A DNA stretch of 64,000 nucleotides from Toxorhynchites rutilus septentrionalis (GCF_029784135.1 NC_073745.1:275568166-275632165), one strand, 5' to 3'; counted from the stretch's first letter, positions 46,932 through 59,621 are shown. Translations and numbers: made by a program. The notes: generated from the letters alone by a model not told the origin.

Positions 46932-48908
46932 TAACTTTTCTTCCCTCAGATGAATCTGATGTCGGATGGTAATCACGGATGCAAACGATCTATCAAGAAG
47001 AAGTCGATCAATAAGCCTTCGAAATCTTGCATTATTTCTTACATGTCCATTGTTTAGATTTTCAATTTTCCACCTGTTAGTCGCAGTCCTTCATCGAAAT
47101 TCCAAGATTTGTTGCTCATCTATTAAACATTTCATAACAACCCTAGCCAACAGATGATCCACGATGCATGTGAACACATAGCTTCCAATACACGCAACGG
47201 ATTCGCACCGAGCAGAAAAACGCTAGACCTCGCTTCGATCGATCTGCAAACAATTCACGCGTAGCACATGTTCTCGATTGGGAACCACCATTTGTGTGCG
47301 CGGGAAGAGACCTCGGAGATACGTAGTCGTGTTTACGTCTTTACGTCACTTATCTTCGCAATCGGTTTGGTGCAATGCCTACACACGCGAGATCCTGTGT
47401 TTTTTTACCTCTGCTCAAAAAGAGTTGTTTGGACCGGCGGCATATTGGCACGTTTCTGTGGAGAGAGCGTTGAACTCGATTCGATTCATCATGCCATCAA
47501 GTTATTTTGGACACTTTTCAGATAACACAAAATGTTTGATCGCTTAGTTAAACGTATAAACAATATGTGAAGACTCTGCCTATTAATAGTTTGTTAAAAA
47601 TATTACAATGTCTGCAAAGCCTGTTGATTTGAGAGATAAGATAATTGCACAACCAATGTTTTTTTTTCTATTTTTTATAAAACGTGGCAGGTTAATTATA
47701 AAATTGCAAACGTAATCAAACTTAAGCTGGTGAATAAACGTTTTCGCTTCATTTTATGATGATTGTAGCGAATCATTATCCAAATCAGAGTGGTTTGCAA
47801 TTATTTTCTTTAACGTCGGCACCTGATGGCTCGGTGTGCCGGGAAAAGCGAAATTTGCCCATCGTTTTCGGAAGTGCTCCTGTGGTGTTACGAAATATGG
47901 GTCGGAAGTCGAAAGTTTTAAAACCCACTTTGTAGCATACAGTTATGTTTATTTTTTGTTGCGCGTCTTTTTCTGTTCCGTTTGTTCGCATACGATACGT
48001 ATGGAATGTATTGGAATACTACATCAAATGAAAGTCCAGAGTCTAAAAGATGCCATGTATCTACTAAGCCATCATTTGAACAGCCTTCAAATTCCTTCAA
48101 AATATTCCTTCAAAAAATTGAAAAAAGGTGAATTTCGCGTTTCAACGAGACATTAGAACGATTCCTAGATCTCGCTTCCAGCGATTATTATTTGTTTGGG
48201 CCATGCCTGCTCAAAATGGTCAACTATCGAAGCAGAGGAGTGTAAGCCAGTTACGGTGCGAACCAAACCCTTTCAAGGTTATTTTCTCGATTTTTCTTTT
48301 CTATCATTTCCTTCGCGTCGCACGCCAAGTAAAATTGAAATAAAAACTGATGAACTAGTTGGAATGAATTTTTGAATGAACACTAAGAAAGAATTCTTCC
48401 CCTTGATAATTCTTCCACGTGGTTTTCTAAACCTGTAAGAAGTAATCTGTTCTACGAATTTCTTCAAGCAAAATTTGGACACACAATGATACTGTTCTCT
48501 TTGTTGTTCTAATAATCTGAAAATATATGCTTCCGATTCTTTCCATTAGACAAATAGTAAACTGAACAACAGTTCGGTTGCGGTAGAAAATAAACCATGA
48601 TATTCACGCATAACACGAAAACATTCAATATTTGAACACATGTTCAATCAAACAATCAGTCTGCATTCAGATATAGAAGACACAGAGGTTTAAAGCATTT
48701 TATCTATGACGCTACTAACATTCCATATATCTGTTCAAGTCTAAATAACTATCATGTTAAAACCGCTCGTTATTCAGATTCCTATAATCATTGTTGTAGG
48801 ATCAGAATCTACTTGTGAAGGCTCATTTCAACGATCCAGAAGTGACGATTTTGACATTGGGCCCTGGAATACAAAAACACTTGTATGCCCTTGATTCAAA
48901 ACATAAAC
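46932..48908. other. Unique-looking non-coding stretch
   Basis: Several overlapping short frames (47268-48343), none with a recognizable domain. No repeats of the window's families are seen. Confidence 0.4.
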
Positions 48909-50548
48909 TAAAAAGTAGAAGGGTCTGAGCCTAGGGGGACTATTCAGAACACTTGGTTATTTTAAGTGTAATTCTTTTCATTGTTCATGAATCTGTTAGT
49001 TTAATTCTTTTGAAACTCTAAATAGTATCCCAGAAAAGGGCCGTTTGTTGTATGTACTCATAACCTTCAAACGGTTTGTAACGAACAGAGAAAGACTATA
49101 AGCTTCTGGCAGAAAATTCAACTGTCTAACTGAAAATGATTAATTTATATCAGTGGGACACATAACAGGGTGGAATGGTAGATGAGGTATATGTGAATCG
49201 GTAAACAAAAAAAATATCTTCATTGATTACATTGAATATGAAATTTATGGGGAAGAATCGAAAAAACAAGTTGAGTATACTTACGATTTCGTGATATTTT
49301 GAGGTAAAATACACATGAAATCATGGAGTTGCTTTATTTTGAACCCATTAACGACCAAGCTGTAAAAATATTGGTGTAATTCTGATTGTAGGCCTTACAG
49401 AAACCCCAATCTTCAAGAATAATTTTTTTCTGTTCTTCCTTTTTCCGAAAAAAAGACAAAAAATTAAAAAAGCGCCAAACGAAAACATTGGCCAAAATCA
49501 ACATTTTTGTTGCTGTAGGAGGTTCAATCCAATGGGTTTTTTTCTACATCACAATGTGTGATAAATCAAAGTAATATTGCAGAAAAGTAGAAAGAAGAAA
49601 AGTTTTTGTTAGGTTATGTGAGGTTATGTACTTTCCGCACATAGTTGTTTTAAACCGATTTTATGTCCAATAAAGTGATACAAATTTAAATGAAATTGGT
49701 AGAAGGTGGTAGCTAATAATAAGCTATCATTTGATGCCAAAACCTTACTTTATGGTTGCTTTCCAAAGCCATGAAAAATTATCGAAGTTACTGTTCGACT
49801 TTTCGAACGCTTGGCGTAAAACGGGTTAATGGATAGCTTTGGTATTGTGATATCTTTCCATTGTCTTATTCTTATTATTAGGCATCGGGAGCAGTAGCTT
49901 TTTCGGTGAAATAATGGTCGTTTGCAGACTATCACAATCAAGTCGTATTGGTTCTACTGCTCAATCCATCATAGACGGAATTGAGTAATTGAGAATTATG
50001 AATTGAAGAATATTAATATTTTATTTCGTTTCATTTTTGTGATGCGATGTAATGCCGATCTCAATAAGTTTTCGCATGATAATCGCTGCCTCCTCTTAAT
50101 TATAGAAAGATCACTGTATGGGTGATCTGGAACTTTCCTCGTTGCTTTGATGTAATCTTGAATGAAGTTTGAATGATGTATGAAATCTTGCATCTGATTA
50201 CTTTAACATCTTGCTAATTTATTAAATAGAACGAATCATTGCACGCAATTTTGTGTTACATACAACATTCATGGGAACGAAGTTGGAAGAAAGAATGCAT
50301 AATACATGATTTACCTTCGCACCCGCTCGCAAATCATACCTCTCTTATTTGTTAAATTGCTCACTTGTTTTATTATGTTCACTGTTGATGTCTCAAGCGA
50401 AAAAAATGTATCGTCTAATGGTATATATTATAAGATATATCGTAAGAACGATTCTGCGTAATATGCATTTGAAAACTTTTAATAAACGTTACATTTTTCG
50501 TAGAGTGACCCCCCTATATAGAAATCAAAGACCTACGTCCTACGTCAA
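48909..50548. mobile_element. Element E7 (E family)
   Basis: Starts AAAAGTAGAAGGGTCTGAGC like E4 and ends ACCTACGTCCTACGTCAA (50531-50548). About 48950-49230 is collinear with E4 (TTTTCATTGTTCA, GGAATGGTAGATGAGGTATA, GAATCGGTAAACAAAAA). It is longer than E4 with extra AT-rich filler, and it lacks the inner TTGACGTAGG of the left end. No coding region. Confidence 0.6.
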
Positions 50549-50780
50549 AAAACCTAAGGATATATTTCAGTTTTCCGCTCCGAACCGGTCATTCTTTTTC
50601 TAACCTGGAAGCAGTTCACAGGAAGGAGCGCTAGCATACCAGCAGCACGAATATCGGCAGCAGTGCCAGCAGCAGCAGCACATTCTGAACCGTCTGTTTC
50701 GCTCCTGTCACAACACATCATTACGATTTTGTATTCTGGCAAAATGGTGACCGTGAATTTAGTATAGAGCATTTCCATGT

Positions 50781-50804
50781 CAAATCAGCCGGCCGCTGAC
50801 CCGA
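50781..50804. repeat. 24-bp GC-rich core shared with 32057-32080
   Basis: The 24 bases, containing AAATCAGCCGGCCGCTGACC, are identical, in inverted orientation, to those at 32057-32080. Flanks are similar too (TTCCATG-like on one side; CTCC and a T tract on the other). It is part of an unidentified dispersed repeat. Confidence 0.6.
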
Positions 50805-50862
50805 CCTTCTCCGATTTTTTTGAATCTTTTTAAAACTACTTTTGAAATCTATTTTTTTTTTA

Positions 50863-51390
50863 ACTACCTGAAATCACAATTTTCATTGTCATAAAACCAA
50901 TTTAAATTACGACTGATTTTTCGAAAAGTGCCTGTTCAAAATCATTGTTTTTTTTCAAAAAATCGTAACTCAAAAAAGAATCTACATGCGATTCAGCATA
51001 AAACACTATATGTAATGTTTTATCCTAGGACTAACCGTTCTCGAGATATAATCAATTTAATATAATTAGAATAATGCTCGTGGAATATTCGAAAATGCAT
51101 ACTGCTGCTGAACATTACGACTGAGGATCCGATATTATAGACGGTTCATTATAGAAATTGGTTATATCACGAGAACGGTTAGTCCTAGGATTAAACGTTA
51201 TAGATGGTTTTTCATGTTGAATCGCATGTTGATTTTTTATGTGACTTTTCTTAACATAATATTATAATTAGACATCTGGATTTTGAATTACGATTTTTTT
51301 TAACAAAGAATAGTGGCTTTGAATACTCCCTTTAAAAAAGCAGTCGTAATTTTAATCGGTCAAATGATAACGAAAATTGTGATTTTGTAT
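50863..51390. mobile_element. Foldback MITE, about 530 bp
   Basis: The arms match from CTGAAATCACAATTTTCATT (left) to AACGAAAATTGTGATTTTGT (right). Inner matches include CCTAGGACTAACCGTTCTCG against CGAGAACGGTTAGTCCTAGG and CATGCGATTCAGCATAAAAC against TTCATGTTGAATCGCATG. The arms nearly meet around 51060-51160. Non-coding. Confidence 0.75.
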
Positions 51391-52589
51391 AGTTTTCATC
51401 ATAAGTACCAAGTTCCAAAAAAACGGAGAAGTTCGGGTCAAAATTTGCTGTTGTTCGGTCGATTTGACGGGGAATTGCTCATATGTTTTCTAAATTGTCT
51501 CGTATTCAACGATACAGCATATACAGTGATGGTGGTACCGGTGTAGAATCGCCTGTAGCTGCATTCAGTTTGTCTAATAGAGGAGATGCACTACGAGCAT
51601 TGGCAGTAAGGACAGATATTTCGAGAACAAGAATGAACTCATTCCATGAAAACATGACACTTTTCAGGCCCATCTTTCACTAAAATGTTATTTCAATAAA
51701 ATTCAATGCTACGGTTCGATGCATTCTATAGTTTCGTCTAAAGCAAATTCATTTTATTTTTTTTGCCGAGGGAGAGCTAATGTGAATTTAGGATTGGTTG
51801 TTAACTTATATTATTATTATTATTTCCGATCGATCATTCAGCTTTCACAAATTTTGCATTGTTTCTGAGTTTAAAGTGGCGTCAAAGTGCAACACAAGTC
51901 GATGAGAAGAAGGAATTTTCCAACAGTGAGAACTGTGTTCATCGGTTAAAAACTCAAGGTGAAAATTCGTTCCATTGCGATTGAACAACATAATCGATTT
52001 CAGATTTTCTGTTGCCGTTTTGCGAAAGGTGCTGCATTGCATAACTAGTAGACTATCTCTTGAAGTTCGTGGAGATGTAATTTTGCTAAGAGAAAACAGA
52101 AAAACGAAAAGTTGTTTGATTCGACAGTCTATCCGGTTTCGTCTCCGACATTACCAACTCGTGATACCAAAAGAAGTTAATGAACGGACTGGTTGCGAGC
52201 GAACCGTTTGGGAACGTATGAAGTGCAGCTGAACTAAAAACCCGTAGAAAGCAGATGGCTCTGGACGGAACAGATGAATAAAAAGAGAACGCTTGGAAAA
52301 AACTTTAAAAATAACGATATTGTCATTTACAAGCAAAATAAATGTGAAACGTGGCTTATTTTGTTAATGTAACCTCAATTTTAAATTCAAAATATGGATT
52401 TTCATCATCATTATAATTAAATTAGATTTTTGACAAAGCTTTAATTTCAAACTTAATGCATTTTTTCAATTCATTCGTAATATTTATATACTTTTTTATC
52501 CGAAAATAAATCCGAAGGAAGCTGAGACATGAATTGGTAACCAAATAATTTTCTAGTGTGCTCAGAAATATGAATGATATATTATATTT
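51391..52589. other. Non-coding spacer
   Basis: No domain-bearing frame or repeat boundary recognized. Confidence 0.4.
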
Positions 52590-53065
52590 CAAATAAAAAT
52601 ATTACGTCCAACGTCCGATGTCGGACCTAACTAAAGGATCGTCTCCTATGTCTCAAACTAACCGAGCAATCGGTGGAACACAGGTTTGCTTGCGAGAGGC
52701 CGCCGGTTCTGTAGGCGGGTCAGCGATTTACTCGGATTACATCTCCTCGGTGGCATCGGGCCACCTCGGTTCCTCATCCTCGTTGGATGAGGACTTCGCC
52801 TCCGTTACATTACATCTAACCTTATTTTCTGAAAATGAATCTGCGAAGTCTCCCGCATCATATTCAAGTTTCCTCATTACAATTTTCATTTTATTGCGCC
52901 TTTTTGTTGCTCTCTCATGTTGTATTGATTTATTGGACCCAAAAAAAAATCCATACGATGTCAAAGGGGATCGAACCAAGGCCAGATGGAATGCGAGGTT
53001 GCTTAACACGAAAAACGTTATCCACAAAGCTACTGCTGTTGTTGCATATATGCGTGATAATATTA
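52590..53065 (-). mobile_element. tRNA-derived SINE, minus strand
   Basis: Reading leftward from about 53045: A-box-like TAGCTTTGTGG, then 48 nt on GGTTCGATCCC, a perfect B box, in tRNA spacing. A T-rich linker and a GC-rich body follow (CGAGGATGAGGAACCGAGGT, GGCCCGATGCCACCGAGGAG), ending near AATATTTTTATTTGAAATAT. A diverged relative is at 54630-54800. Long frames across this GC-rich body are incidental. Confidence 0.65.
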
Positions 53066-53639
53066 CACCTCATTAGAAAATAAAGTTGGAAACTGTTTTC
53101 TAATAGTAAGAAGAAGAGCATAAACGAGAATCTATATCTTTCTCGGTCTGGGCCGTATATTTTGCAAACTACACGAAAAGCTTTAACACGTGCTTATTTT
53201 CAATGTGTCTCCTGTTTCGTTGGCTCAAATTGATCTCATCTTGATATAGCATGTATATTATACAAGTATTGAGGAGTAGCACATTTTCTGTTATTTTTAG
53301 GCTCATTTAATATAATAAATCAGGATGCCAAAACATGTGCTAAAAATAATTTTGGGTGTAGATGTTTAAACTTAGGTTTAAGAATGCTCTGTAAGATAAT
53401 GGCGACTAAACAAACGAATGAAAAAAGGCAACCGATGGATAATTATTTCTGTGAGAACGGTTTTATCAATAAAGATTTTTATGAACATTTATGAACATCG
53501 ATACAGGAAAGCCAAAGAATGACGAATTTCAATCTGATTTTTTTCAGTTTACAATTGAAAATAGAAAGTATTAATATTTAATGGTTCCGGGTTCTTTAGA
53601 CTATTATAGATTTTACAAACTCATTGAAGTTCAATTCAG

Positions 53640-53745
53640 TTGATATTCGAAAACAATTGTCCTCAAAGTCCTACCAAAGTCCAAAGTAGGTTTCAGTCCG
53701 TGCCTCGGGGTACAGACCCTTCTACTTTTTACGAAATTTTTCTTG
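53640..53745 (-). repeat. Inverted fragment of an E4/E7-type left end
   Basis: On the minus strand GTAAAAAGTAGAAGGGTCTG starts at about 53741, matching the first 20 bases of E7, followed by GTAGGACTTTGAGGAC. No right end could be paired with it. Confidence 0.5.
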
Positions 53746-54149
53746 GTAATGAAGCCCGAACTTTCTCAAATGATGTTTGATAAAACTAGAATCATTTATA
53801 ACATATGGTTCTGACATGTATATGAAAATAAAAATTCGACAAACAAATCTGCCTTGAACAATTCGTGAGTTTCTAATGTTTTATAGACTAATTATTTATT
53901 GATCAGATGCACACTCTGTGCAACTTCTATAAGACCAGCTGATAATCTTGCTGTTTTGTGTCACTGTAAACAAACAACACTTCAATTTATATTCTAGTGT
54001 ATTGGTATTGGTAACTACCATACGCTACAGGATTTTCATATGTTTGTGTGTGCAAGCATTGAGCGTAAAAAAATGTTTCAAGTGTTAATGTTGTATATGA
54101 TCAGCTACATTTTCCGTTGTTTTAGTTGTTTTGGTCAATAAATCGGAAA
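53746..54149. other. Spacer upstream of the Tc1 remnant
   Basis: Non-coding; no Tc1 terminal repeat was found in it. Confidence 0.35.
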
Positions 54150-54338
54150 ATGTCGAAGGGAAAAGTGCTAACGGAGAGAGAAAAAGGACAAATCGACGCA
54201 TTCCATCAACAAAAGGCTGGTATTAGAGAAATTGCTCGTCGGGTGGGACGATCCCATCAAGTAATGCTCATTTATTTGGCGAATCTTCAAGGATTAGGTA
54301 AAAAGAAGAGAGCTCCACGTAAATGGGAGCTCTCTGAC
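54150..54338 (+). pseudogene. Tc1-like transposase N-terminal remnant
   Basis: From ATG at 54150: MSKGKVLTEREKGQIDAFHQ, then GIREIARRVGRSHQVMLIYL, then LGKKKRAPRK. This is the first helix-turn-helix of the paired-like domain and the start of the basic linker of Tc1 transposases. The frame stops being Tc1-like where a Tigger-type MITE begins (54341), which probably truncated it. The catalytic domain is absent. It is in better condition than the Tc1 scrap at 4101-4313 and from a different copy. Confidence 0.8.
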
Positions 54339-54340
54339 AG

Positions 54341-54560
54341 TAGAACCCCAATTATCCCCGAAATAGTCGGGCAATGTATCCGCGAATAACGAAAATCGCA
54401 GATAACACATTAAAGGACTAAAAATGAGGTGCGAACATGAAAAAAAAAAAAAGATATTTCAGCATGAAAACTATGTTTTATCAATACAGAAATCATTAAA
54501 CTATCCATCTACACCCAAACTAGCGTTGGCAGAAAACATGTCATCTTTGGCAGAAATGAT
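54341..54560. mobile_element. Tigger/pogo-type MITE, 3' part worn
   Basis: Starts CAGTAGAACCCCAATTATCC and shares AAAGGACTAAAAATGAGGTG and GATATTTCAGCAT with the complete MITE at 31122-31425. The right terminus is not recognizable and no TA flank precedes it. Confidence 0.68.
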
Positions 54561-54629
54561 GCCATTTAATGTGCTGTTGCGTCTAATGCGCAAATAATGA
54601 GCTATTTTGAAAGCTTAAAATGGTTTGCA

Positions 54630-54800
54630 TGTATGCGTGCAGACATCTCTTTCTGCTTTCTTTTCTCATTTTATTTGGGATTGTGCCAAAAAAAAGTCGA
54701 TACAACGCGTCAATGGGGATCGAACCTATTGATTCGTTCTGAACAATTTGGTAAATAGTATGCCAACATAATGTTTCCAGATTATTAACTGAATTGGCAG
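54630..54800 (-). mobile_element. Diverged SINE fragment, relative of 52590-53065
   Basis: On the minus strand GGTTCGATCCCCATTGACGC corresponds to GGTTCGATCCCCTTTGACAT of the copy at 53 kb, followed by the same T8 tract and TTTGGCAC/TTGGGTCC. The A box region is worn and the 3' body is missing. Confidence 0.5.
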
Positions 54801-57800
54801 GATTACCAATTATTGACATTAAAATCTTGTCTTGATTGTTTTGAATTTTTCATTGATAATACTTATTAATTTTGAAATGGTCTTATGAAAACTGGAAAGC
54901 TCAAATTATCATATATGTTTTCTATAAAGGGGACAAGAGGAAAGAGGAAACTCAATTGAGAATGAATTAAATTTTGTGTAAAGTTGTGTTATTTTTATTT
55001 ATTTACATTAATTCTATTCAAACTCTTCCAAAATAGCATTGAACATTACAGAAAAAAAACAATTTCAGCACTGAAATTCCCAAAAAAAGCATGGTCGTAT
55101 GAAACGAAATAACCAGCTGCTAACAATTACAATGTGATGCACTGTTTCACTTCTCGGTTCGATTATTTCTAATGTTTGTGATTCCAGGTGCTGGTCATTC
55201 ACTTTTTGTTGTCAAGTTTCCGGTTAATCGAATGATTATTTTGGAAACGGTAGTTAAACATTTTGTCCAATGCCCATTTTATTAATGCATTTTGTTTATT
55301 TAAAAATGGTTTTGTCATTGTCATCCGGTGTGAGATAACTGAATAGGGGAATTTAATAGTATCCACACAAAGCAAATCTGGTACTATGCAGATATGCCAT
55401 TGAAAACTCGTTCACTTGTATGTAAGTCAATCTTTATCAATTCATATCGAGTGAAATAATTTTATTCGTAAAAGAAAAAAGAGTTAAATTTTATATCATC
55501 CTCATAGAGCAAATGGTTATTTGTTCTCGTCAGAACACTTCGGACCATTCACCATATATAGCAGAAATGGCTCCAATTTCTTCAACGAATAGTACCTCCA
55601 TCTCAAACGCAACCCCGATGCAATCTACAACCGTCGCCTCATAGTGACCGAACTAAATGATGATTAGTCGCAAGAATTCGCCTGTCCGTGGAGCACACTG
55701 GGCTAGTCGCTAAACCGTTCGCCAGAAGGCAATTAAGAGGTCTGAAATTAATTCTCTAATCTTTCTGAAGCGGCGGCGACTGCTTTCATATGAGCTAAAC
55801 GCTTGGACCGATCGTGTTTGTTTTTTGTTGTTGCTGTTGCGAATAAATAACGAAAAAAAAGTGGGGAAACCATCATATGCTGAAGATGTGTTAGATGTGT
55901 GTAGCTGCGATAACAAGTGTAATTAGATACGACGGAAACGAATAGCGACGGAGATGATGGCGATAACGCATCGATGAGGACCAACGGTGAGAAAAAAAAA
56001 GATGGAACATTTTTTCGGCGCCACCGAGACTAAGCGACGATAATTATACGCAATGATTTTAACGCTATCATACTTTCGCTAGAATAGCCGACCAACCATT
56101 CCTGTGAATGGATACGAATAGAAAAAAAGTCAATCTTAGTATGAAAAGTCCATATCTTTAGAAAATCATTATCAATCGTAGGGACCGACGTTGATCGGTA
56201 ATTCCATGACTCAAATTGTGAGACCATAAGCCTTGATTACTTCATCTTCAGCCAGGATAACTATTTCATTATTTCACGCGACTCATATAAACTACCAAAT
56301 GTAAGTTAGACTCCAACATCTCATAAAATATATCAAGCGAATCTCTGAGTCATAACACATATTAACAATAATAATAAATACTGTTCATACTAATTGATTG
56401 ATAAGCTAATCATCATGTTAGTATGTTCTCTTTTCCCTTTCCTCTAAGTCGTACCAATCTAATCTGTACTTACATTAATTAATATGAACGTTTTCAGCGA
56501 GCTCCCCCGGAGGACAACGAGATGTGATGCCAATCACCCCACCAAAAACACTTCAATGTCCTGATTAAAAACAGAATTTTGGTCACTATTTATTCGGACA
56601 GAAGCTAATCATAATTTTTCGAGGTCATCATTCACCAACCATTCAAAAATACTGCATCCGAATATTGATGATAATAATATGCAAAATTTACTCCTTTGTT
56701 TCGCACACTCGCCGCGTATGTTGTGCCACTTGCTCCAAGATTCTGACAGCTATACTTAGCATCACCACGTTTGGCGCCTAGTTTATGCGCCAAATGCTAA
56801 AATTAAAACCACTCCAACATTTAACTTTCATCTGCTATATTTCGGGTGGAAACGATTTTATAATAATTAACCTTTTTTCACTTCACTTCTGTCTCAATTC
56901 CACTGAAAAAAACACTGCCTCGGAAAGACCGTTTTCATCCTCTTTAGCATTTATCTTCTGCGGTTTCCTTTTCTGCACTGACGCGCTTGGAGTTGAACAG
57001 ATTCGGAACGGAACGTGCGGAGAGTGCGGAAATGGTGGAACACCGGCAGATTTTCCAACTTTTCGCCTTAATCCCTTAATATTTCCCCCCGTTTTTTTTT
57101 CGGGATAAACGTCCACACGCTTCTGTCCACCTTGAATCGAGTGACAATTTTGCCAATATTATTACTGTGGGGTGAAAGACAACGGAAGCAAACGCACAGC
57201 GTTACGGTGGCACAATCGCGACTACGAATGACACAAGCAAATATCGAGAAACGCGTCCGATCGACTCGGAAGTTACCGTCCGACTGAAGTGATCGTACCG
57301 AACACGTTACTCTCGCGCGCGCGCATCTTCCACGCGCCCAGTTCCTGCGCTTGGACGGCTGCGATTGGAGAGCCGTTTTCGAAAATGCATTTTCCTCTAG
57401 GCGCAATGCGATCGCGAGAGCTGTCAGTTTTTCGCCAGAGATTGGGATTGGGGTTGGAAATGTAAGTTATCAGTGAAGAGAGAGAGCAACCGATGCTACT
57501 CTTTTCGAAATCAGCCCCTCTGCGAGAAACGAATGGAAGAGGAACGTCGTACTTGTTAAAGGTGAGAACGAATCGTGTGTTGACATCAATGTGCTTTTAA
57601 TTGAGATCGTGATCTTGAAGATACGCGAGAATCTCTCGGCAGGTCGCGTGTTCGAGAATATCAGTACTCGATTTGCCGGTTGAGTTAAGGTACATGAGTG
57701 GGATACGACATGTTATGCGCGAATGGATAGTGTTGTTGCAGAATAGTTTTTTATCTGTGCAGTACATCATGTTTTCATTGCAGAAGTAATGGTGAATAGT

Positions 57801-58088
57801 AACGCGATGTTACAGATTTGAAGAATTTGTGATTCTGCGATTCAAGTAATTATAGAAATCTTAGATATCACGAATCAATTGTGTAGAAGACCCAAGTTGG
57901 CTATATGAAAGCTTCTTATGCATGCTCATGAATACCCCTCATTATCAAGAATGACAGCGAGTTCATACAATGTACCAAAAACAATCCTAAGAATCTGGAA
58001 AACATTTCCACGGTAATTTTTTCAGAACTCGGAATCATAAAATCACTTCTATCTAGGATTTTCTGAAAAATATTGTGCAGTAAAAAAA
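54801..58088. other. Non-coding stretch with one GC-rich promoter-like island
   Basis: Mostly AT-rich. The 57000-57560 part has a much higher GC content, CpG-rich words (CTCTCGCGCGCGCGC) and donor-like GTAAGT (57461) and GTGAGA (57562). No coding frame with a known domain. Confidence 0.4.
57420..57470 (+). promoter_or_regulatory. Possible transcription start and first-exon donor, speculative
   Basis: CTGTCAGTTTTTCGC at about 57420 contains an initiator-like TCAGT; TGGAAAT|GTAAGT follows about 40 bases later, a perfect 5' splice consensus; and the upstream 120 bases are GC-rich. It may be a first non-coding exon of a plus-strand gene. There is no TATA box or coding evidence. Confidence 0.22.
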
Positions 58089-58761
58089 CAGGAAGTGGGT
58101 TATATCTATGGTATAACCGCAAGGGTGACGTAGGACTATCGTTGATTTAGAGATCATTTGTTTGAAGTTGAATCTGAATTCATTCTGAATGAATGAATAT
58201 TTGGGGGATTTCGAAAACGAGAGCGTTACGTTGGAGGCACAAGGTTTTATGCATCCAATATTGGATACGGAAATATCGTACTGATGGGGAAAAATAATTT
58301 TCAGAAGCTTTCCTGTTAATTGCGATTGATTGAAAAATCACAAAACCAAATGTATTTGATTGCAGTGTTATATGGATAGAAAACATTAGAATAAACTATT
58401 TCGCATCAATGTATTTTTCAATTCCCAGGGGAACTGGCAGAGTATTTTTCAGCAACGATTAATTCTTTTCAGATTTTCCTCGATACTCGAAGCCCACCAG
58501 TGGTTAATACTAACTCGATAACCACCTGTTAGTAGCATTTGATTGAAAAATATTTGGTCGCAGTGTTACATGGTTAGAAAACATTAAAATAAACTCTTTC
58601 GCATGAATGTATTTTTCAATTCCCAGGGAACTGGAAGATTATTTTTCAGCAACGATTAGATCTTCCCGAAATTTTCTCGATGCTGAATAGCGTCCAAACG
58701 AATATATTCCTTTCAGTTTGGTCTGTAAAAAACTTTTCTGAACTCTTATCCATCAAATTTG

Positions 58762-58778
58762 AAGCCCTGAAAAGGACA
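58762..58778 (-). terminator. Worn histone 3' stem-loop after left H3 copy
   Basis: The minus strand reads TGTCCTTTTCAGGGCTT, about 25 nt past the H3 stop region. The CTTTTCAG loop core is kept but the left stem is mutated compared with the right-arm copy. Confidence 0.5.
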
Positions 58779-58799
58779 GTTGATTTTATGCTAAGCTAA

Positions 58800-59152
58800 T
58801 AACACGCTCTCCTCGGATACGATGGGCCAGCTGGATGTCCTTGGGCATAATGTGACGCCCTTTGCGTGGATAGCACACAAATTGTTATTTTCGAATAGGC
58901 CTCCTGCAGCATCATAACCGCGGAACTTTGGAAGCGCAAATCGGTTTTGAAGTCCTGAGCAATTCCACGAATCAAATGCTGCAAAGGTAGATTGCGGATC
59001 AGCAATTCGGTCGACTTCTGATAGCGACGAATTTCACGCAAAGATCCCGGTCGATAGCGATGTGGTCACACTCCCCGCGGCTGGTGCACTTATCCGAGCT
59101 GCTTTCGTGGTGCCTTACTACCGAAAGACCAACGAGCTGTGTGCTTGGTCCC
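58800..59152 (-). pseudogene. Histone H3 pseudogene, left arm
   Basis: The frame [20 protein letters not shown] (here [20 protein letters not shown], then [17 protein letters not shown]) is unmistakable H3. Upstream, degenerate sequence still reads TKHTAR and KAPRKQL from the H3 tail, then PHRYRPG; downstream, a shifted frame has [10 protein letters not shown]. Total span is about 353 bp against 411 for an intact H3; missing are parts of the tail and the segment after LQEA. Several frameshifts make it non-functional. The Arg-rich tail modifiable in real H3 is scrambled here. Confidence 0.92.
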
Positions 59153-59190
59153 ACACAAACGAGTCCTCACGGTGCGAGATAGAGTAAGAA

Positions 59191-59396
59191 ATGAACGAAA
59201 GCAAAGGAAGCGTCATTTTATAAACCATAAAAGTATAAAATGTAAACCCCACCCTTATTATATCCGTAGCTTACTCTGAGAGAGAAACGAATAACATCGA
59301 AGTAAGTATACAGTAAGCTTATATAATAAAGAGGGTGGGGTTTACATTCTGGACTTTTATGGCTTATAATAAGATGCTTCCTTTGCTTTCGTTCAT
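59191..59396. repeat. 206-bp near-palindromic hairpin
   Basis: ATGAACGAAAGCAAAGGAAGC is inverted at GCTTCCTTTGCTTTCGTTCAT, and AAATGTAAACCCCACCCTTA at the complementary GAGGGTGGGGTTTACATT. The arms are about 85 bp around a short loop. It sits at the middle of the H3 inverted repeat and would form a long RNA hairpin if transcribed. Confidence 0.8.
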
Positions 59397-59621
59397 CACA
59401 TTCTTTGTGTGGACACCGACTGGACAACATCGTTGCTGGACCAGCTGGGCGGCGAGGGATCGAGTGCCTTTCTCAAGGTAAGAGCGCTGGAGTAGAGTAA
59501 TAGAGTAGAGTAGAGTTTTCAAAGGGCCTTTCTCAAGGCTAGAGACGAATGAACTGCAAAAGTTTAAAGTCTCTGTAATACAAGACCTTCCTTCCTTACG
59601 TTCATTTCTTACTCTACTCTC

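Noticed and set aside
52618..53076. 152-codon plus-strand frame
   Set aside because: It lies antisense across a tRNA-derived SINE whose GC-rich body leaves frames open by chance.
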